From assembly GCA_902780505.1 (NCBI GenBank), contig CACZFN010000026.1, forward strand, positions 1 to 64,000: DNA of 64,000 nt, in the 5' to 3' direction. A program made the translations under genes and the position numbers. The notes beneath the pieces were generated by a model. The model saw nothing but the letters and a program-made list of their open reading frames with translations. It ran no database searches and was not told the origin of the DNA. Of the stretch, positions 33,898 through 41,939 are shown one piece after another (position 1 is the stretch's first letter; each line of letters starts with the position of its first letter). Source of the DNA: an uncultured Ruminococcus sp. (lineage in GTDB: Bacteria > Bacillota > Clostridia > Oscillospirales > Ruminococcaceae).

Positions 33898-34392
33898 TCA
33901 GCTGTTTTTGGGAGCTGCTACTGCGAGGACGGCGTCTTTTGTACGCTTTACGTCTTCGAGGTTCTGTGTGAGGATATTCTCAGCATTTGTGAGCACCTTA
34001 TTCATATCAGCAGCAAGCATTGAACGGATCTGTGTGTCCTTATCAAGTGCATCTAAAACGATCTGTTCTGCCTTTGCGTTTGCTTCGGCTATCTTTTCAG
34101 AGGCAAGTGCTTCTGCCTGCTTTGTGATCTCGTCTTCCGAAACTATCTGGCGTGCCTTTTCCTTTGCGCGGTTTATGATATCCTCAGCCTGCTTATTTGC
34201 ATCTGCGATGATCTGTCTTTTATTATCCTCTGTATCCTTAGCTTTTGCAAGCTCGGTAGGGAGGTTATAGCGCATAGAGTCGATATACTCGCGCATCTGG
34301 TCTGCGTCGATCTGCTTCTTATTGGTAAAAGGGAAAGAACCTGCCTCATCAAGGAGCTGATCCATTTTTGTGAGAATTTCTTCGATTGTCAT
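33898..34392 (-). CDS. Coiled-coil protein (ATPase b-subunit/DivIVA-like hypothetical)
   Basis: About 164 residues from ATG 34392 (GAAAGGA eight bases upstream). N-terminal 60 residues begin TIEEILTKMDQLLDEAGSFP; the rest is a long charged coiled coil with Glu/Ala/Lys/Gln heptads (NKQAEDIINRAKEKARQIVS). Homologues commonly follow coaD in Clostridia. It may act as a membrane-proximal scaffold, but function is unknown. Last of three minus-strand genes. Confidence 0.65.
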   Translation of the reverse strand: MTIEEILTKMDQLLDEAGSFPFTNKKQIDADQMREYIDSMRYNLPTELAKAKDTEDNKRQIIADANKQAEDIINRAKEKARQIVSEDEITKQAEALASEKIAEANAKAEQIVLDALDKDTQIRSMLAADMNKVLTNAENILTQNLEDVKRTKDAVLAVAAPKNS

Positions 34393-34415
34393 TAAAAACA
34401 TCCTTTCAATTTATA

Positions 34416-34910
34416 TTATTCTAAACTTTTTTTAGTTAATCTTTCATATATGAAATCGTGGACTTCATCGGACACGAAATCAGAAATATCGCCGCCGAAT
34501 GATGCGATCTCTTTTACAAGACTGGAGGAAAGGTACATATTCTCGCCCCTTGTCGTAAGAAAGACAGTTTCAGCGCCGTTAAAGAGCTTTTTATTTGCAA
34601 GCGCCATCTGAAATTCATACTCAAAGTCTGACACAGCACGCAGGCCTTTGACTATTGCGCAGGCGCCTGTCATTTTAAGGTAATCAGCAAGCAGGCCGCT
34701 ATAGCAATCGACAACCACATTACTTAAATGCGGGACGACTTTCTGTATCATTTCCATACGTTCATTGACGGTAAACACCGCCTTTGATTTACTTGAATTA
34801 AACGACACGAGCACTATCACCTTATCAAAAAGGTGAGAGGCGCGCTCTATTATATCAAGGTGACCGAGTGTTATCGGATCAAAAGAGCCAGGGCAAACGG
34901 CTGTTCGCAT
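34416..34910 (-). CDS. coaD: Phosphopantetheine adenylyltransferase
   Basis: A 164-residue enzyme, the family's usual length. It transfers AMP from ATP to 4'-phosphopantetheine in CoA synthesis. N-terminal nucleotidyltransferase motif VCPGSFDPITLGHLDII (TxGH type) and C-terminal LSSSLVKEIASFGG (ISSTxVR type) are present. It begins two bases after the rsmD stop, the widespread rsmD-coaD arrangement. Confidence 0.95.
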   Translation of the reverse strand: MRTAVCPGSFDPITLGHLDIIERASHLFDKVIVLVSFNSSKSKAVFTVNERMEMIQKVVPHLSNVVVDCYSGLLADYLKMTGACAIVKGLRAVSDFEYEFQMALANKKLFNGAETVFLTTRGENMYLSSSLVKEIASFGGDISDFVSDEVHDFIYERLTKKSLE

Positions 34911-34912
34911 AA

Positions 34913-35464
34913 CTAAACCTCCTGAAGCTGCGGCTTTTTATAGACTGTAAGTGCGACTTTGCCGTATTTATAGCGTTTATGAAGTTTAAGCTCACCGAAG
35001 GAATCGGGGAGTGTGAGTTCGGCTTCGTGTTCACAGACGACTATCCCGCCGGGGTTCATTGACTTTTCAAGTCTTGGCAGTGCCTTTTCTATCAGAGAAT
35101 TTGAATAGGGCGGATCGAGCAGTGCTATATCAAAGCCTTTTTTTGCGATAAGGAGATATTCAAGGCTATCGGTATTCAGGATACGCGATCGGTTAAGAAA
35201 GCCGCACGCCATAACGTTTTCACGCACGAGGTTTACAGAAGCCTGCGCCTTATCGACGAAGACACAGTGAGCTGCACCGCGGCTGAGCGCTTCGATACCG
35301 AGCTGACCGCTGCCTGCAAAAAGGTCAAGCACAGCAGAGCCGGGAACATCAAACTGGATTATTGAAAAAATAGCCTCCTTGACCTGGTCGGAGGTCGGGC
35401 GGACATCATTGCCCTCGGGGGTTTTTAGCTTTCTGCCCCTTGCAGAGCCGGTAATAACACGCAT
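34913..35464 (-). CDS. rsmD: 16S rRNA (guanine(966)-N(2))-methyltransferase
   Basis: A 183-residue AdoMet-dependent methyltransferase. N-terminal RVITGSARGRKLKTPEG is characteristic, as are motif I LDLFAGSGQLGIEALSRGA and catalytic ALLDPPYSN. It modifies small-subunit rRNA during assembly. First gene of the operon; TAGGAGAG precedes the ATG. Confidence 0.93.
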   Translation of the reverse strand: MRVITGSARGRKLKTPEGNDVRPTSDQVKEAIFSIIQFDVPGSAVLDLFAGSGQLGIEALSRGAAHCVFVDKAQASVNLVRENVMACGFLNRSRILNTDSLEYLLIAKKGFDIALLDPPYSNSLIEKALPRLEKSMNPGGIVVCEHEAELTLPDSFGELKLHKRYKYGKVALTVYKKPQLQEV

Positions 35465-35494
35465 AAGAATACTCTCCTAAATTTATACATATAT

Positions 35495-35523
35495 ATTATA
35501 CTATATTTTTTTTAGTTTGTCTA
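35495..35523 (-). promoter_or_regulatory. Promoter of the rsmD-coaD operon
   Basis: Minus strand TAGACA (35518-35523), 17-bp spacer, TATAAT (35495-35500). Confidence 0.6.
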
Positions 35524-35589
35524 TAGGTATTTGAAAAAAAATTAGCAGATACTTCCGTATGTTTTCGGGGGAAAGCGACAAAAACAAAA

Positions 35590-35618
35590 ACAGCACGCAA
35601 ATAAGCGTGCTGTTTTTT
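35590..35618. terminator. Terminator downstream of the cell-surface protein gene
   Basis: ACAGCACGC (35590-35598) pairs with GCGTGCTGT (35605-35613). It has T-runs on both strands; its main role is likely to end the minus-strand gene at 35637. Confidence 0.85.
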
Positions 35619-35636
35619 ATTAGCAAAATAAAGAGA

Positions 35637-36437
35637 TTACTTTCTCTTGGAAACTACGATTGCTGCGCCGGCAAGTGCAAGACCTGCGAGTGCAAGACCA
35701 GCAGATGCGCCTGTAGGTGTAGCTGCGGGAGTTGCAGGTGCGGGATCTGTTGAAGGTGCAGGATCCTTTGAAGGCTCGGGATCTGTTGTAGGTGCAGGAT
35801 CCTTTGAAGGCTCGGGATCTGTGGATGCAGGAGCGTCAAGACCTGTTACTGTGAAAGTGATCTCAATGCTCTTAGCAGGGCAAGCTTCAAACTGACCAAG
35901 AGCGCCGTTCCACTGGTTACCAACGAGAATGTTGATGAAATCAGGTGTATCAGCATCAAGGATAGCCTTGCCGTCGCCGGGAATCGTGAAGTCCTTACCG
36001 TCAACCTTTACGGAAACGTCGGAGATCTTTATATCCTGATCTTCAAATGTAGCTTCCTTATCCTTATTGCTTCTGGGAAGGTTTGTGGACACGCCGAGGA
36101 TGTTGAGTGAACCGCAGTTGTTTGTGAGGTCACCTGTCATCTTAGCTGTATATGTGCCGTCCTTATCAATTTTAACGTCTTCAAATGCAACAGGAGTATC
36201 ATCTGTTACTTCGTTCCAGTCTGTAGCTACATTGTCTACCCAGCAAATGAACTTGCCGTCCCAAGTTGCAGCGTCACCTGCGCCGCCGTAGGTATCGTCC
36301 TGCATTTTGTTTCTGTAAGACCAGGCATCGGTCTGGATAAGGATCTGGCCCTTATATTCTTCAGCAGCTGCTGTTATTGCCATTGTAGCTGCAACTGCAA
36401 GTGCAGACATACCTGCAAAGATTTTTCTAAGTTTCAT
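35637..36437 (-). CDS. Secreted cell-surface protein with Pro-Asp repeats and C-terminal anchor
   Basis: A 266-residue protein. Signal peptide (about 1-25, cleaved after ITAAAEE). A beta-rich ectodomain (about 30-200) follows, with conserved Trp residues (AWSYRN, AATWDGKFICW, WNEV). Then a linker of DPEPSKDPAPTTDPEPSKDP-type repeats (about 205-240), and a C-terminal TPTG, hydrophobic helix and KRK tail. The last part resembles a sortase or PEP-CTERM-like sorting signal of Ruminococcus type (xPxTG variant). The A+T-rich region upstream holds TATAAT-like sequences. Function unknown; possibly carbohydrate or surface binding. Confidence 0.7.
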   Translation of the reverse strand: MKLRKIFAGMSALAVAATMAITAAAEEYKGQILIQTDAWSYRNKMQDDTYGGAGDAATWDGKFICWVDNVATDWNEVTDDTPVAFEDVKIDKDGTYTAKMTGDLTNNCGSLNILGVSTNLPRSNKDKEATFEDQDIKISDVSVKVDGKDFTIPGDGKAILDADTPDFINILVGNQWNGALGQFEACPAKSIEITFTVTGLDAPASTDPEPSKDPAPTTDPEPSKDPAPSTDPAPATPAATPTGASAGLALAGLALAGAAIVVSKRK

Positions 36438-36656
36438 AGTTAAAACTTCCTTTCCAAAATAATTATAGCTATATTATAAAACATTTTTAAGAAAAAAGCA
36501 ATATATAAAATGACTAAATTGTTATCGTTTTCTTGGGCATATATCACAATTTGAACAAGTGTTTAACACAAATTACGTATTCTTAGCATTATTTTATAGC
36601 TTTTTTATACATAATTCCCGTAAAAAATTATGGCAAAATACAAAAATATGAAACGA

Positions 36657-37424
36657 TCATTTTACTTTTTTAGTCTGGAAAGAGTTTGCGGCTTTAAGGT
36701 AGAGCCTTGTAGGTATGATACGCGAAGCGACTGTTCCCGCCTTTATAGCGGCACCGGGGACTATAATAAGCTTACGCATGAACATTTCACGGATAGCTGT
36801 CTTTGCACACGTTTCGGCGGAAATACCGGAAATGGAGAAAGAAGCGTCGGCGACTTCGTTGAATTCGGTATCAACAGGGCCGGGGCAGAGGGCGCACACC
36901 CACACTTTGCTATGTTTTTGTGCGAGTTCTTCATTTATCGCGAGGGTAAGGCTTTTTACATATGCTTTTGTAGCGTAGTAGGTAGACATCATAGGCCCGG
37001 CAGGGAGGAGGCCTGCGGTTGAGGACACATTGAGTATATAACCCTTATCCCTTTTGGTAAAATCACGCAGGAACAGTTTGGTAAGGACATGGACGGACAC
37101 TATATTCGTATCTATCATAGAGAGGTCACGGTCAAGGGGAGTTTCCTCAAAAGCGCCGACCTGACCGAAGCCTGCGTTATTTATCAGCACAAGGATATCC
37201 TCTCTGTCCTTATATGCTTCATAAAGGCGGATACATTCGTTTTTTTGCGAGAGGTCACATTCAAAGACTTCGGAATCATGATTAAGGGTTGAAGCGAGCT
37301 GTTCAAGTCTGTCCTTTCTTCTTGCGACGAGGACAGTATCAAAGCCGCGCAGGTCGAGGTCTATTGCCATCTGGCGGCCTATACCGGAGCTTGCACCTGT
37401 GATTATAGCAGTACGTTTTGACAT
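36657..37424 (-). CDS. Short-chain dehydrogenase/reductase
   Basis: About 255 residues from ATG 37424; AAAGGAG lies 11 bases upstream, and the frame continues 12 residues further. Rossmann motif TGASSGIGR, NNAGFGQVG, catalytic Ser in NVSSTAGLL and YYATKAYVKSL (YxxxK), and CPGPVDTEF after it. NADP-dependence is suggested by ARRKDRLEQ. Resembles DltE/YqjQ-like oxidoreductases; substrate unknown. Single-gene unit. Confidence 0.9.
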   Translation of the reverse strand: MSKRTAIITGASSGIGRQMAIDLDLRGFDTVLVARRKDRLEQLASTLNHDSEVFECDLSQKNECIRLYEAYKDREDILVLINNAGFGQVGAFEETPLDRDLSMIDTNIVSVHVLTKLFLRDFTKRDKGYILNVSSTAGLLPAGPMMSTYYATKAYVKSLTLAINEELAQKHSKVWVCALCPGPVDTEFNEVADASFSISGISAETCAKTAIREMFMRKLIIVPGAAIKAGTVASRIIPTRLYLKAANSFQTKKVK

Positions 37425-37530
37425 TTGGGGGGTTACTCCTTTCTTAACTCTGAGATACATTTTTATTATACAGTGTTTTACGGGAAATATTCAAGTGGGG
37501 GAATGTAAATTGTATATTTGTTTTAATAAA

Positions 37531-37555
37531 AAACACCCGGACTGGCCGGGTGTTG
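37531..37555 (-). terminator. Terminator hairpin, distal copy with T-run
   Basis: AACACCCGG (37532-37540) and CCGGGTGTT (37546-37554) around a 5-nt loop, followed on the minus strand by TTTTTT. It belongs to the minus-strand gene at 37755. An exact 25-bp copy occurs at 37724-37748. Confidence 0.8.
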
Positions 37556-37603
37556 CAGCTTGTCGCAAAACCTTATTTTAGTGATACGTGCGAAATGAAG
37601 CGA

Positions 37604-37723
37604 AAACTCAAAGGCTGTCCACGCCCTGTTTTTTGGGGGCTTTCCCTGTCTACGCAGTAGACAAGTGCCCCCAAACCCCTTCGGATATGCATTCACCAAA
37701 AATACTACTTTATCAACAGACTG
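37604..37723 (-). repeat. 120-bp dispersed repeat (copy 1)
   Basis: On the minus strand this reads CAGTCTGTTGATAAAGTA ... GAATGCATATCCGAAGGGG ... CTTGTCTACTGCGTAGACAG ... GGGCGTGGACAGCCTTTGAG. The same 120-bp unit occurs on the plus strand at 63301-63420 with roughly a dozen or so differences. It contains nested hairpins (GGGGGC/GCCCCC; GTCTAC/GTAGAC). Confidence 0.85.
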
Positions 37724-37748
37724 AAACACCCGGACTGGCCGGGTGTTG
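37724..37748 (-). terminator. Terminator hairpin, proximal copy without T-run
   Basis: Identical to 37531-37555 over 25 bp, but the minus-strand T-run is replaced by TTTCAG and the 120-bp repeat. It is seven bases past the stop of the J-domain-like gene. Confidence 0.7.
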
Positions 37749-37754
37749 AATATA

Positions 37755-39494
37755 TCAGAGTATGCCCATGATCGCGAGGAAGATAACAAGAACCACGATA
37801 ACGCCGACCACAAGTGAGAACTTGATAAGTGCGCTGCCGACCTTCTTGGTATTCTTCTGACTGTAAACGTACTGTGTCATAGGATCGACGGCGGCCACCT
37901 TATCGGCGCCCGCGAGGCGGGGGTTAAGCATATCGTCGATATTGATCTTCTTATATTTCTGCTCAAAGGTTCTGGGCATTGCGTTTTCGCCTTGCAGCCT
38001 TGTGGCGTCGTAGGTCTTGGAATTGAGCTTGAGCTCGTCCATTGAAAGGTCGATATGCTGGAAGCCGTCTTCGAGCTGGCCTTCGCCGTTATTGAAAGAC
38101 CTTGTCGTATCGACTGCCTTCATGCCCGTATTTTTATTGGAACGAAGCAGCTGTATAAGGGTATCGGTATACATCTTCTGTTCTTCTTCTTCGGCGGCGA
38201 TATCTTCGGCGCTCATAAGAGTCGAGGTCTGAAGGCTGCCTGCCCTTGACGACATCATACCGCCGAGGGATACCGACTGAGCAGCTGTGTTATTATCAAG
38301 CTTTTGTATTGGATCGAAATGCGGAACGGGTGCTGCGGGTGCAGGCGCGGGTGCCGGGGCGTTCGCGGGAGCCGGTGCAGGCTGCACGGGTGAAGCCGGC
38401 GCGGAAAGGTTCGGTGCAGGCCTTGTAAGTGAGGGCGCAGGCTGCGGTGCGGGAGCCGCCGGTGCCGGCGCAGGTGCTGGTGCTGCCGGTGCCACAGGTG
38501 TGGGTGCTGCCGGTGCCACAGGTGCCACAGGTGTGGGAACAGGCCTTACGGGTGCCGGTGCAGGTACAGGCGCAGGCGTCGGCTGAGAAAGCGACGGAGA
38601 AGGCCTTACCGGTGCCGGAACGGGGGTTGGTGCGGGTGCGGGCACAGGCCTTACAGGAGTCTGAGCAGGTGCGGGTGCAGGAGAAGAAATATCCACTGCC
38701 GAAATAACACTTGCTGCTGCGCCGCCGAAATCGTTATGTTCGGTTTCATGCGCGGAAACGTCCATACCCTCCCTTACGGCGAGTTTGAGTTTTGGCGCGG
38801 GCTGACCGGGAAGCGGTTTATTTGCCTGGGGGATATCTATTTTCTGGAGAGGGCCGTCAACATCTACCTTAGCGACTTTGAGTATATCTATAGCACGCTG
38901 GCAGCGCATTGAGCCCCTTACCATTTCTTTTATCGGGAGAAGGATTATCTCACAGAAGGTCTGGTGGAAAGACTGATATGCCTGACCGCCCTGACCTATC
39001 ATTTCATCAGGGAAGCGGTTATCAAACAGTTGCGGCCACTGATCGGGCTGTGAATCTATGAGTTTATCTATGTACTTTGCAAGGGGGATCCACATTTCGG
39101 GCCATTCAAATTTACTGTCATTCACAACGAGCCACATATAGCAGCGCAGGAAGCAGTCATAACAGGAGATATCGGTGATATTCAGGGCGATATCGTCTAT
39201 ACTGAGTGCTGCGGTGAACTGAGGATCACTGTAAGCAAAGCAGCGGTAGCCGTTGCTTGAAAGCTTGCCGTATGCGGTATTGACATCAGCTGATGACCTT
39301 GCGACCTTCGGAAGCGAGGGAAAGTCAAAAGGTGTCATATAGCTCTGCTGACGGCCTTCGGCAGCGAGAGATGAAAGCTGTTTATAGGCTTCCTCTATCT
39401 GGCTTGAATGTGAGTTGACGGCAACACCGAGAACACGAAACGGGTTGCACGCAAAAAGCTCTGACGCTGTGATACCCATAGATACGTTTGCCAT
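37755..39494 (-). CDS. J-domain-like, proline/alanine-rich, tail-anchored protein
   Basis: About 579 residues from ATG 39494 (GAAGGGA about 13 bases upstream; a TTG at 39515 is the alternative). N-terminal NPFRVLGVAVNSHSSQIEEA YKQLSSLA (written in two parts) resembles a J domain start, but the HPD tripeptide is missing. A helical domain to about 255 follows, then a Pro/Ala/Val linker of roughly 170 residues, a region with acidic patches, and a single C-terminal membrane helix (about 557-578) with no signal peptide. This predicts a cytoplasmic protein anchored by its tail. Divergent from two uncharacterised genes. No known system assigned. Confidence 0.6.
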   Translation of the reverse strand: MANVSMGITASELFACNPFRVLGVAVNSHSSQIEEAYKQLSSLAAEGRQQSYMTPFDFPSLPKVARSSADVNTAYGKLSSNGYRCFAYSDPQFTAALSIDDIALNITDISCYDCFLRCYMWLVVNDSKFEWPEMWIPLAKYIDKLIDSQPDQWPQLFDNRFPDEMIGQGGQAYQSFHQTFCEIILLPIKEMVRGSMRCQRAIDILKVAKVDVDGPLQKIDIPQANKPLPGQPAPKLKLAVREGMDVSAHETEHNDFGGAAASVISAVDISSPAPAPAQTPVRPVPAPAPTPVPAPVRPSPSLSQPTPAPVPAPAPVRPVPTPVAPVAPAAPTPVAPAAPAPAPAPAAPAPQPAPSLTRPAPNLSAPASPVQPAPAPANAPAPAPAPAAPVPHFDPIQKLDNNTAAQSVSLGGMMSSRAGSLQTSTLMSAEDIAAEEEEQKMYTDTLIQLLRSNKNTGMKAVDTTRSFNNGEGQLEDGFQHIDLSMDELKLNSKTYDATRLQGENAMPRTFEQKYKKINIDDMLNPRLAGADKVAAVDPMTQYVYSQKNTKKVGSALIKFSLVVGVIVVLVIFLAIMGIL

Positions 39495-39805
39495 TTGTAA
39501 GATCAATCCCTTCAAAACTTTGTTGTGCTGAGATGTTTATATTACACCTATAATATTATAACAAATTTCTTTGTACACTTTATCAATTTATTATGAACAA
39601 GTATTTAACTAACTGTTAATATCGTAAACTTGTCATAAAATATCGCGAAAAAATTCTGAAATTTTATAAAAAAGTATTTGCATTTTCGGAAAAAATAGTG
39701 TATAATAGAAATATATATTATGGGTAACAGTTTGTATTTTCGGGGTTGCCCGCAGTTATGATAAAAAGCGATTTTTTATAAATTTAAGTATAAGGGGGAA
39801 AAACA
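39495..39805. promoter_or_regulatory. A+T-rich divergent promoter region
   Basis: Contains a plus-strand promoter TTGCAT (39678-39683), 17-bp spacer, TATAAT (39701-39706), and a minus-strand TATAAT (39554-39559) in front of the J-like gene. No gene. Confidence 0.65.
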
Positions 39806-40438
39806 ATGGCTTTATTCAACCGTAAGAAAGTGCCCGAGCCTGTCAAGCCCGCAGCGCCCGCTGCAAAGACAGTAAATCCTGATGACATATTCGGGGCGAC
39901 ACCTGTAAGGAAGCCGAGGACGGAATATGCGGCAGTCAGGGAGGGCGGCGAGGATCTGAGCGAGAAGCTTGACGGGCCCGTTTCTATAAATCCCGACGAC
40001 ATCAAAAAGAAGATGCAGGAACTTGAGCAGGAACTTGCCGAAAAGAGCGCACAGCCGAAGGTGGACTATTCACAGTACAACCTTGTAGGTGACGACGAGG
40101 TGGCTGACGCACAGGAAAAATATGAAGCTATTTACAAGGAAGAACACGAGAGGTATTTACAGTCGCACGTACAGGACATAACATCTGCGAATACCGAGAA
40201 CATTTCCGACAAAGTAGACGACATGATGACTGAGGTGAATGCTCACCGTGCACAGGAAGCTGCAAAGGTCTACGAGATATCGCAGGTAGGCGACGAGGAA
40301 GTGGCGAAGGGGCTGAGTGAACTTCAGGAAGCGCCGAAGGACGAAACAAAGGACGAACTTTACAAGTCGATAACGGAGATCACGGCGCAGGCGCTTGATG
40401 ATGCGAATACGATAATCCGTGAGGATTACGACACGTAA
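39806..40438 (+). CDS. Hypothetical charged helical protein
   Basis: A 210-residue acidic, soluble protein with no signal peptide. N-terminus ALFNRKKVPEPVKPAAPAAK contains a Pro/Ala-rich basic segment reminiscent of the linker in the divergent J-like protein. The rest is helical and rich in Glu/Asp/Gln/Lys (KKKMQELEQELAEKSAQPKV). GGGGGAAAAAC precedes the ATG. Followed 82 bp later by another unknown gene; the two share a promoter region with the J-like gene, suggesting a functional group. Confidence 0.6.
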   Translation: MALFNRKKVPEPVKPAAPAAKTVNPDDIFGATPVRKPRTEYAAVREGGEDLSEKLDGPVSINPDDIKKKMQELEQELAEKSAQPKVDYSQYNLVGDDEVADAQEKYEAIYKEEHERYLQSHVQDITSANTENISDKVDDMMTEVNAHRAQEAAKVYEISQVGDEEVAKGLSELQEAPKDETKDELYKSITEITAQALDDANTIIREDYDT

Positions 40439-40520
40439 ACGAGATAGAGAGCATAGACACAGCAGGCAATACATAGCACAGACTTCACTTGACCGGCAGA
40501 AAAGATAAGGAGAAGCAGGA

Positions 40521-41051
40521 ATGAATATCAATACAGAGAATGCGATCATTAAATATTCAGACAAGGGCAAGCCGTTCCCGTACCTGAAGCTTTTCAACGA
40601 AACGGTAGAGTCTTACATACTTGACTACAAGAACGTAAGGCTTGAAAAGCTGACGGAGGAGGACGCGGCGAGGTGTTATGCGAGGATATTCAAGAAAATG
40701 GAGGTAAACGGAGTACCGGTGCTGACATTTTTCAAGGAAGACCTTGACAGGTGGGCTGACCTTGACCAGTACCACAAGACACAGAATTTAGCCGAGCTTG
40801 TTTCAAAGGACATTTTCTGCTGTTTTGACAGAAACCTTGATGACGGAGATCACTTCAGGCGCTGTGACAGGCTTTACTGCATAGTAAAGGAAGGCGGAGA
40901 GCGTGACTTTATTATGTATGAAGAACCTAAGGCAAAAGGTCTTTTCGGGAAGAAGAATGCAAAAACGGCATACAGTGCTGTAGCGCAGTATTTTCAGGAT
41001 CTTAAAAACAAGCTTGATGCGGATTTCCTGCCGAAAACAAAGCAGGGCTGA
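40521..41051 (+). CDS. Hypothetical protein
   Basis: A 176-residue soluble protein (YSDKGKPFPYLKLFNETVES; EDAARCYARIFKKMEVNGVP; DIFCCFDRNLDDGDHFRRCD). The C-terminal EEPKAKGLFGKKNAKTAYSA recalls the FNRKK/Pro-Ala N-terminal style of the previous gene. AAGGAGAAGC precedes the ATG. It lies 21 bp before the cyclophilin gene, so is co-transcribed. Family not recognised. Confidence 0.6.
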   Translation: MNINTENAIIKYSDKGKPFPYLKLFNETVESYILDYKNVRLEKLTEEDAARCYARIFKKMEVNGVPVLTFFKEDLDRWADLDQYHKTQNLAELVSKDIFCCFDRNLDDGDHFRRCDRLYCIVKEGGERDFIMYEEPKAKGLFGKKNAKTAYSAVAQYFQDLKNKLDADFLPKTKQG

Positions 41052-41072
41052 TATTGAAAGAGGGTACTAAAA

Positions 41073-41546
41073 ATGGTAGTAATAGAAATGCAGAACGGTG
41101 ACGTTATGAAGCTTGAGCTTTACCCCGAGGCGGCACCGATAACAGTTGAGAACTTCACAAAGCTTGTTAAGGACGGTTTTTATGACGGGCTTATATTCCA
41201 CAGGGTGATATCGGGGTTTATGATACAGGGCGGTGATCCGCAGGGCACAGGCATGGGCGGCGCCAAGGAGAAGATAAAGGGCGAGTTTCTGGCAAACGGT
41301 ATAAACAACCCCATAAAGCACACAAGGGGCGTTATTTCAATGGCGCGTTCACAGATGCCCAATTCGGCAAGTTCACAGTTTTTCATAATGCACAAGGATT
41401 CACCCCACCTTGACGGGCAGTATGCGGCTTTCGGAAAGGTAGTAGAGGGCATTGAAGCGGTAGACAGGATAGCGGCTGTAAAGACCGACTTTACCGACAG
41501 GCCGCTTGAGCCGCAGGTGATAAAGAGAATATATATAGAAGACTAA
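41073..41546 (+). CDS. Cyclophilin-type peptidyl-prolyl cis-trans isomerase
   Basis: A 157-residue cytoplasmic single-domain cyclophilin (no signal peptide). Core motifs FHRVISGFMIQGGDPQGTG (catalytic Arg of FHRV), GVISMARSQMPNSASSQFFI and AAFGKVVEG are intact. Accelerates proline isomerisation during protein folding. Last gene of the transcript starting at 39806. Confidence 0.93.
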   Translation: MVVIEMQNGDVMKLELYPEAAPITVENFTKLVKDGFYDGLIFHRVISGFMIQGGDPQGTGMGGAKEKIKGEFLANGINNPIKHTRGVISMARSQMPNSASSQFFIMHKDSPHLDGQYAAFGKVVEGIEAVDRIAAVKTDFTDRPLEPQVIKRIYIED

Positions 41547-41595
41547 GAGGGTACTCCCGCCCGTAAGCGTGGGCGCGATAAAGAAGTTTTTATTC

Positions 41596-41629
41596 AGACA
41601 CTTCTGCTGATATCTCGGCAGAAGTGTCT
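41596..41629 (+). terminator. Terminator after the cyclophilin gene
   Basis: AGACACTTCTGC (41596-41607) pairs with GCAGAAGTGTCT (41618-41629), then TT-GCATT. Strong 12-bp stem, short T tail. Confidence 0.75.
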
Positions 41630-41652
41630 TTGCATTACATTGTGAAGCGCCC

Positions 41653-41787
41653 GCTAAGTGAATAACGAATAGTGAAAAGTGAATAGTGAATAGAAAAGGT
41701 GTCCGCTTTGCGGACGGATTATTAAAATTTATCGCCGAAGGGAAATGTTTTGCAGAGCAAAACTTTCTTCTTTTTTCTTTTAGCAGG
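41653..41787. repeat. Dispersed intergenic repeat (second copy of the 19.3-kb family)
   Basis: An A-rich AGTGAATA-type run (AATAGTGAAAAGTGAATAG) is followed by GTCCGCTTTGCGGACGGATT and TTAAAATTTATCGCC, and ends in a TTCTTTTTTCTTTTAGCAGG-type tail. The core 41699-41737 and the final 25 bp match 19341-19379 and 19414-19438. The remainder of 41547-41939 has no gene. Confidence 0.7.
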
Positions 41788-41939
41788 CGGGAGATGTTTT
41801 AGTCAACACGGCACTTGGCGCAGGAGTCAGGTGCTATTTTTATGGAAAAAAATTTTTTCTCTTTGCAACATTTTGCATGGGTTTTGACACTTATTATATG
41901 AACGACGTTTAAGTGACCATTGATCGGTGGGGAATTGAT

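Larger units (their letters stand above)
37425..37754. other. Intergenic region holding a split duplicated terminator and a repeat insertion
   Basis: Contains two identical copies of a terminator hairpin (37531-37555 and 37724-37748) with a 168-bp intervening segment that includes a 120-bp dispersed repeat. No gene. Confidence 0.7.

Noticed and set aside
26342-33900. att-type direct repeats flanking the phage cassette
   Set aside because: No matching direct repeat of convincing length was seen between the two flanks.
33561-34023. Two plus-strand open frames of 136 and 152 codons
   Set aside because: They translate the 46-47-bp tandem array (SGRPR.PSG.QFFG repeats in two frames) and then the antisense of the coiled-coil gene; no ribosome binding site.
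38287-38707. Plus-strand Gly/Ala and Val/Pro/Gln-rich frames
   Set aside because: Antisense of the Pro/Ala linker of the J-domain-like protein.
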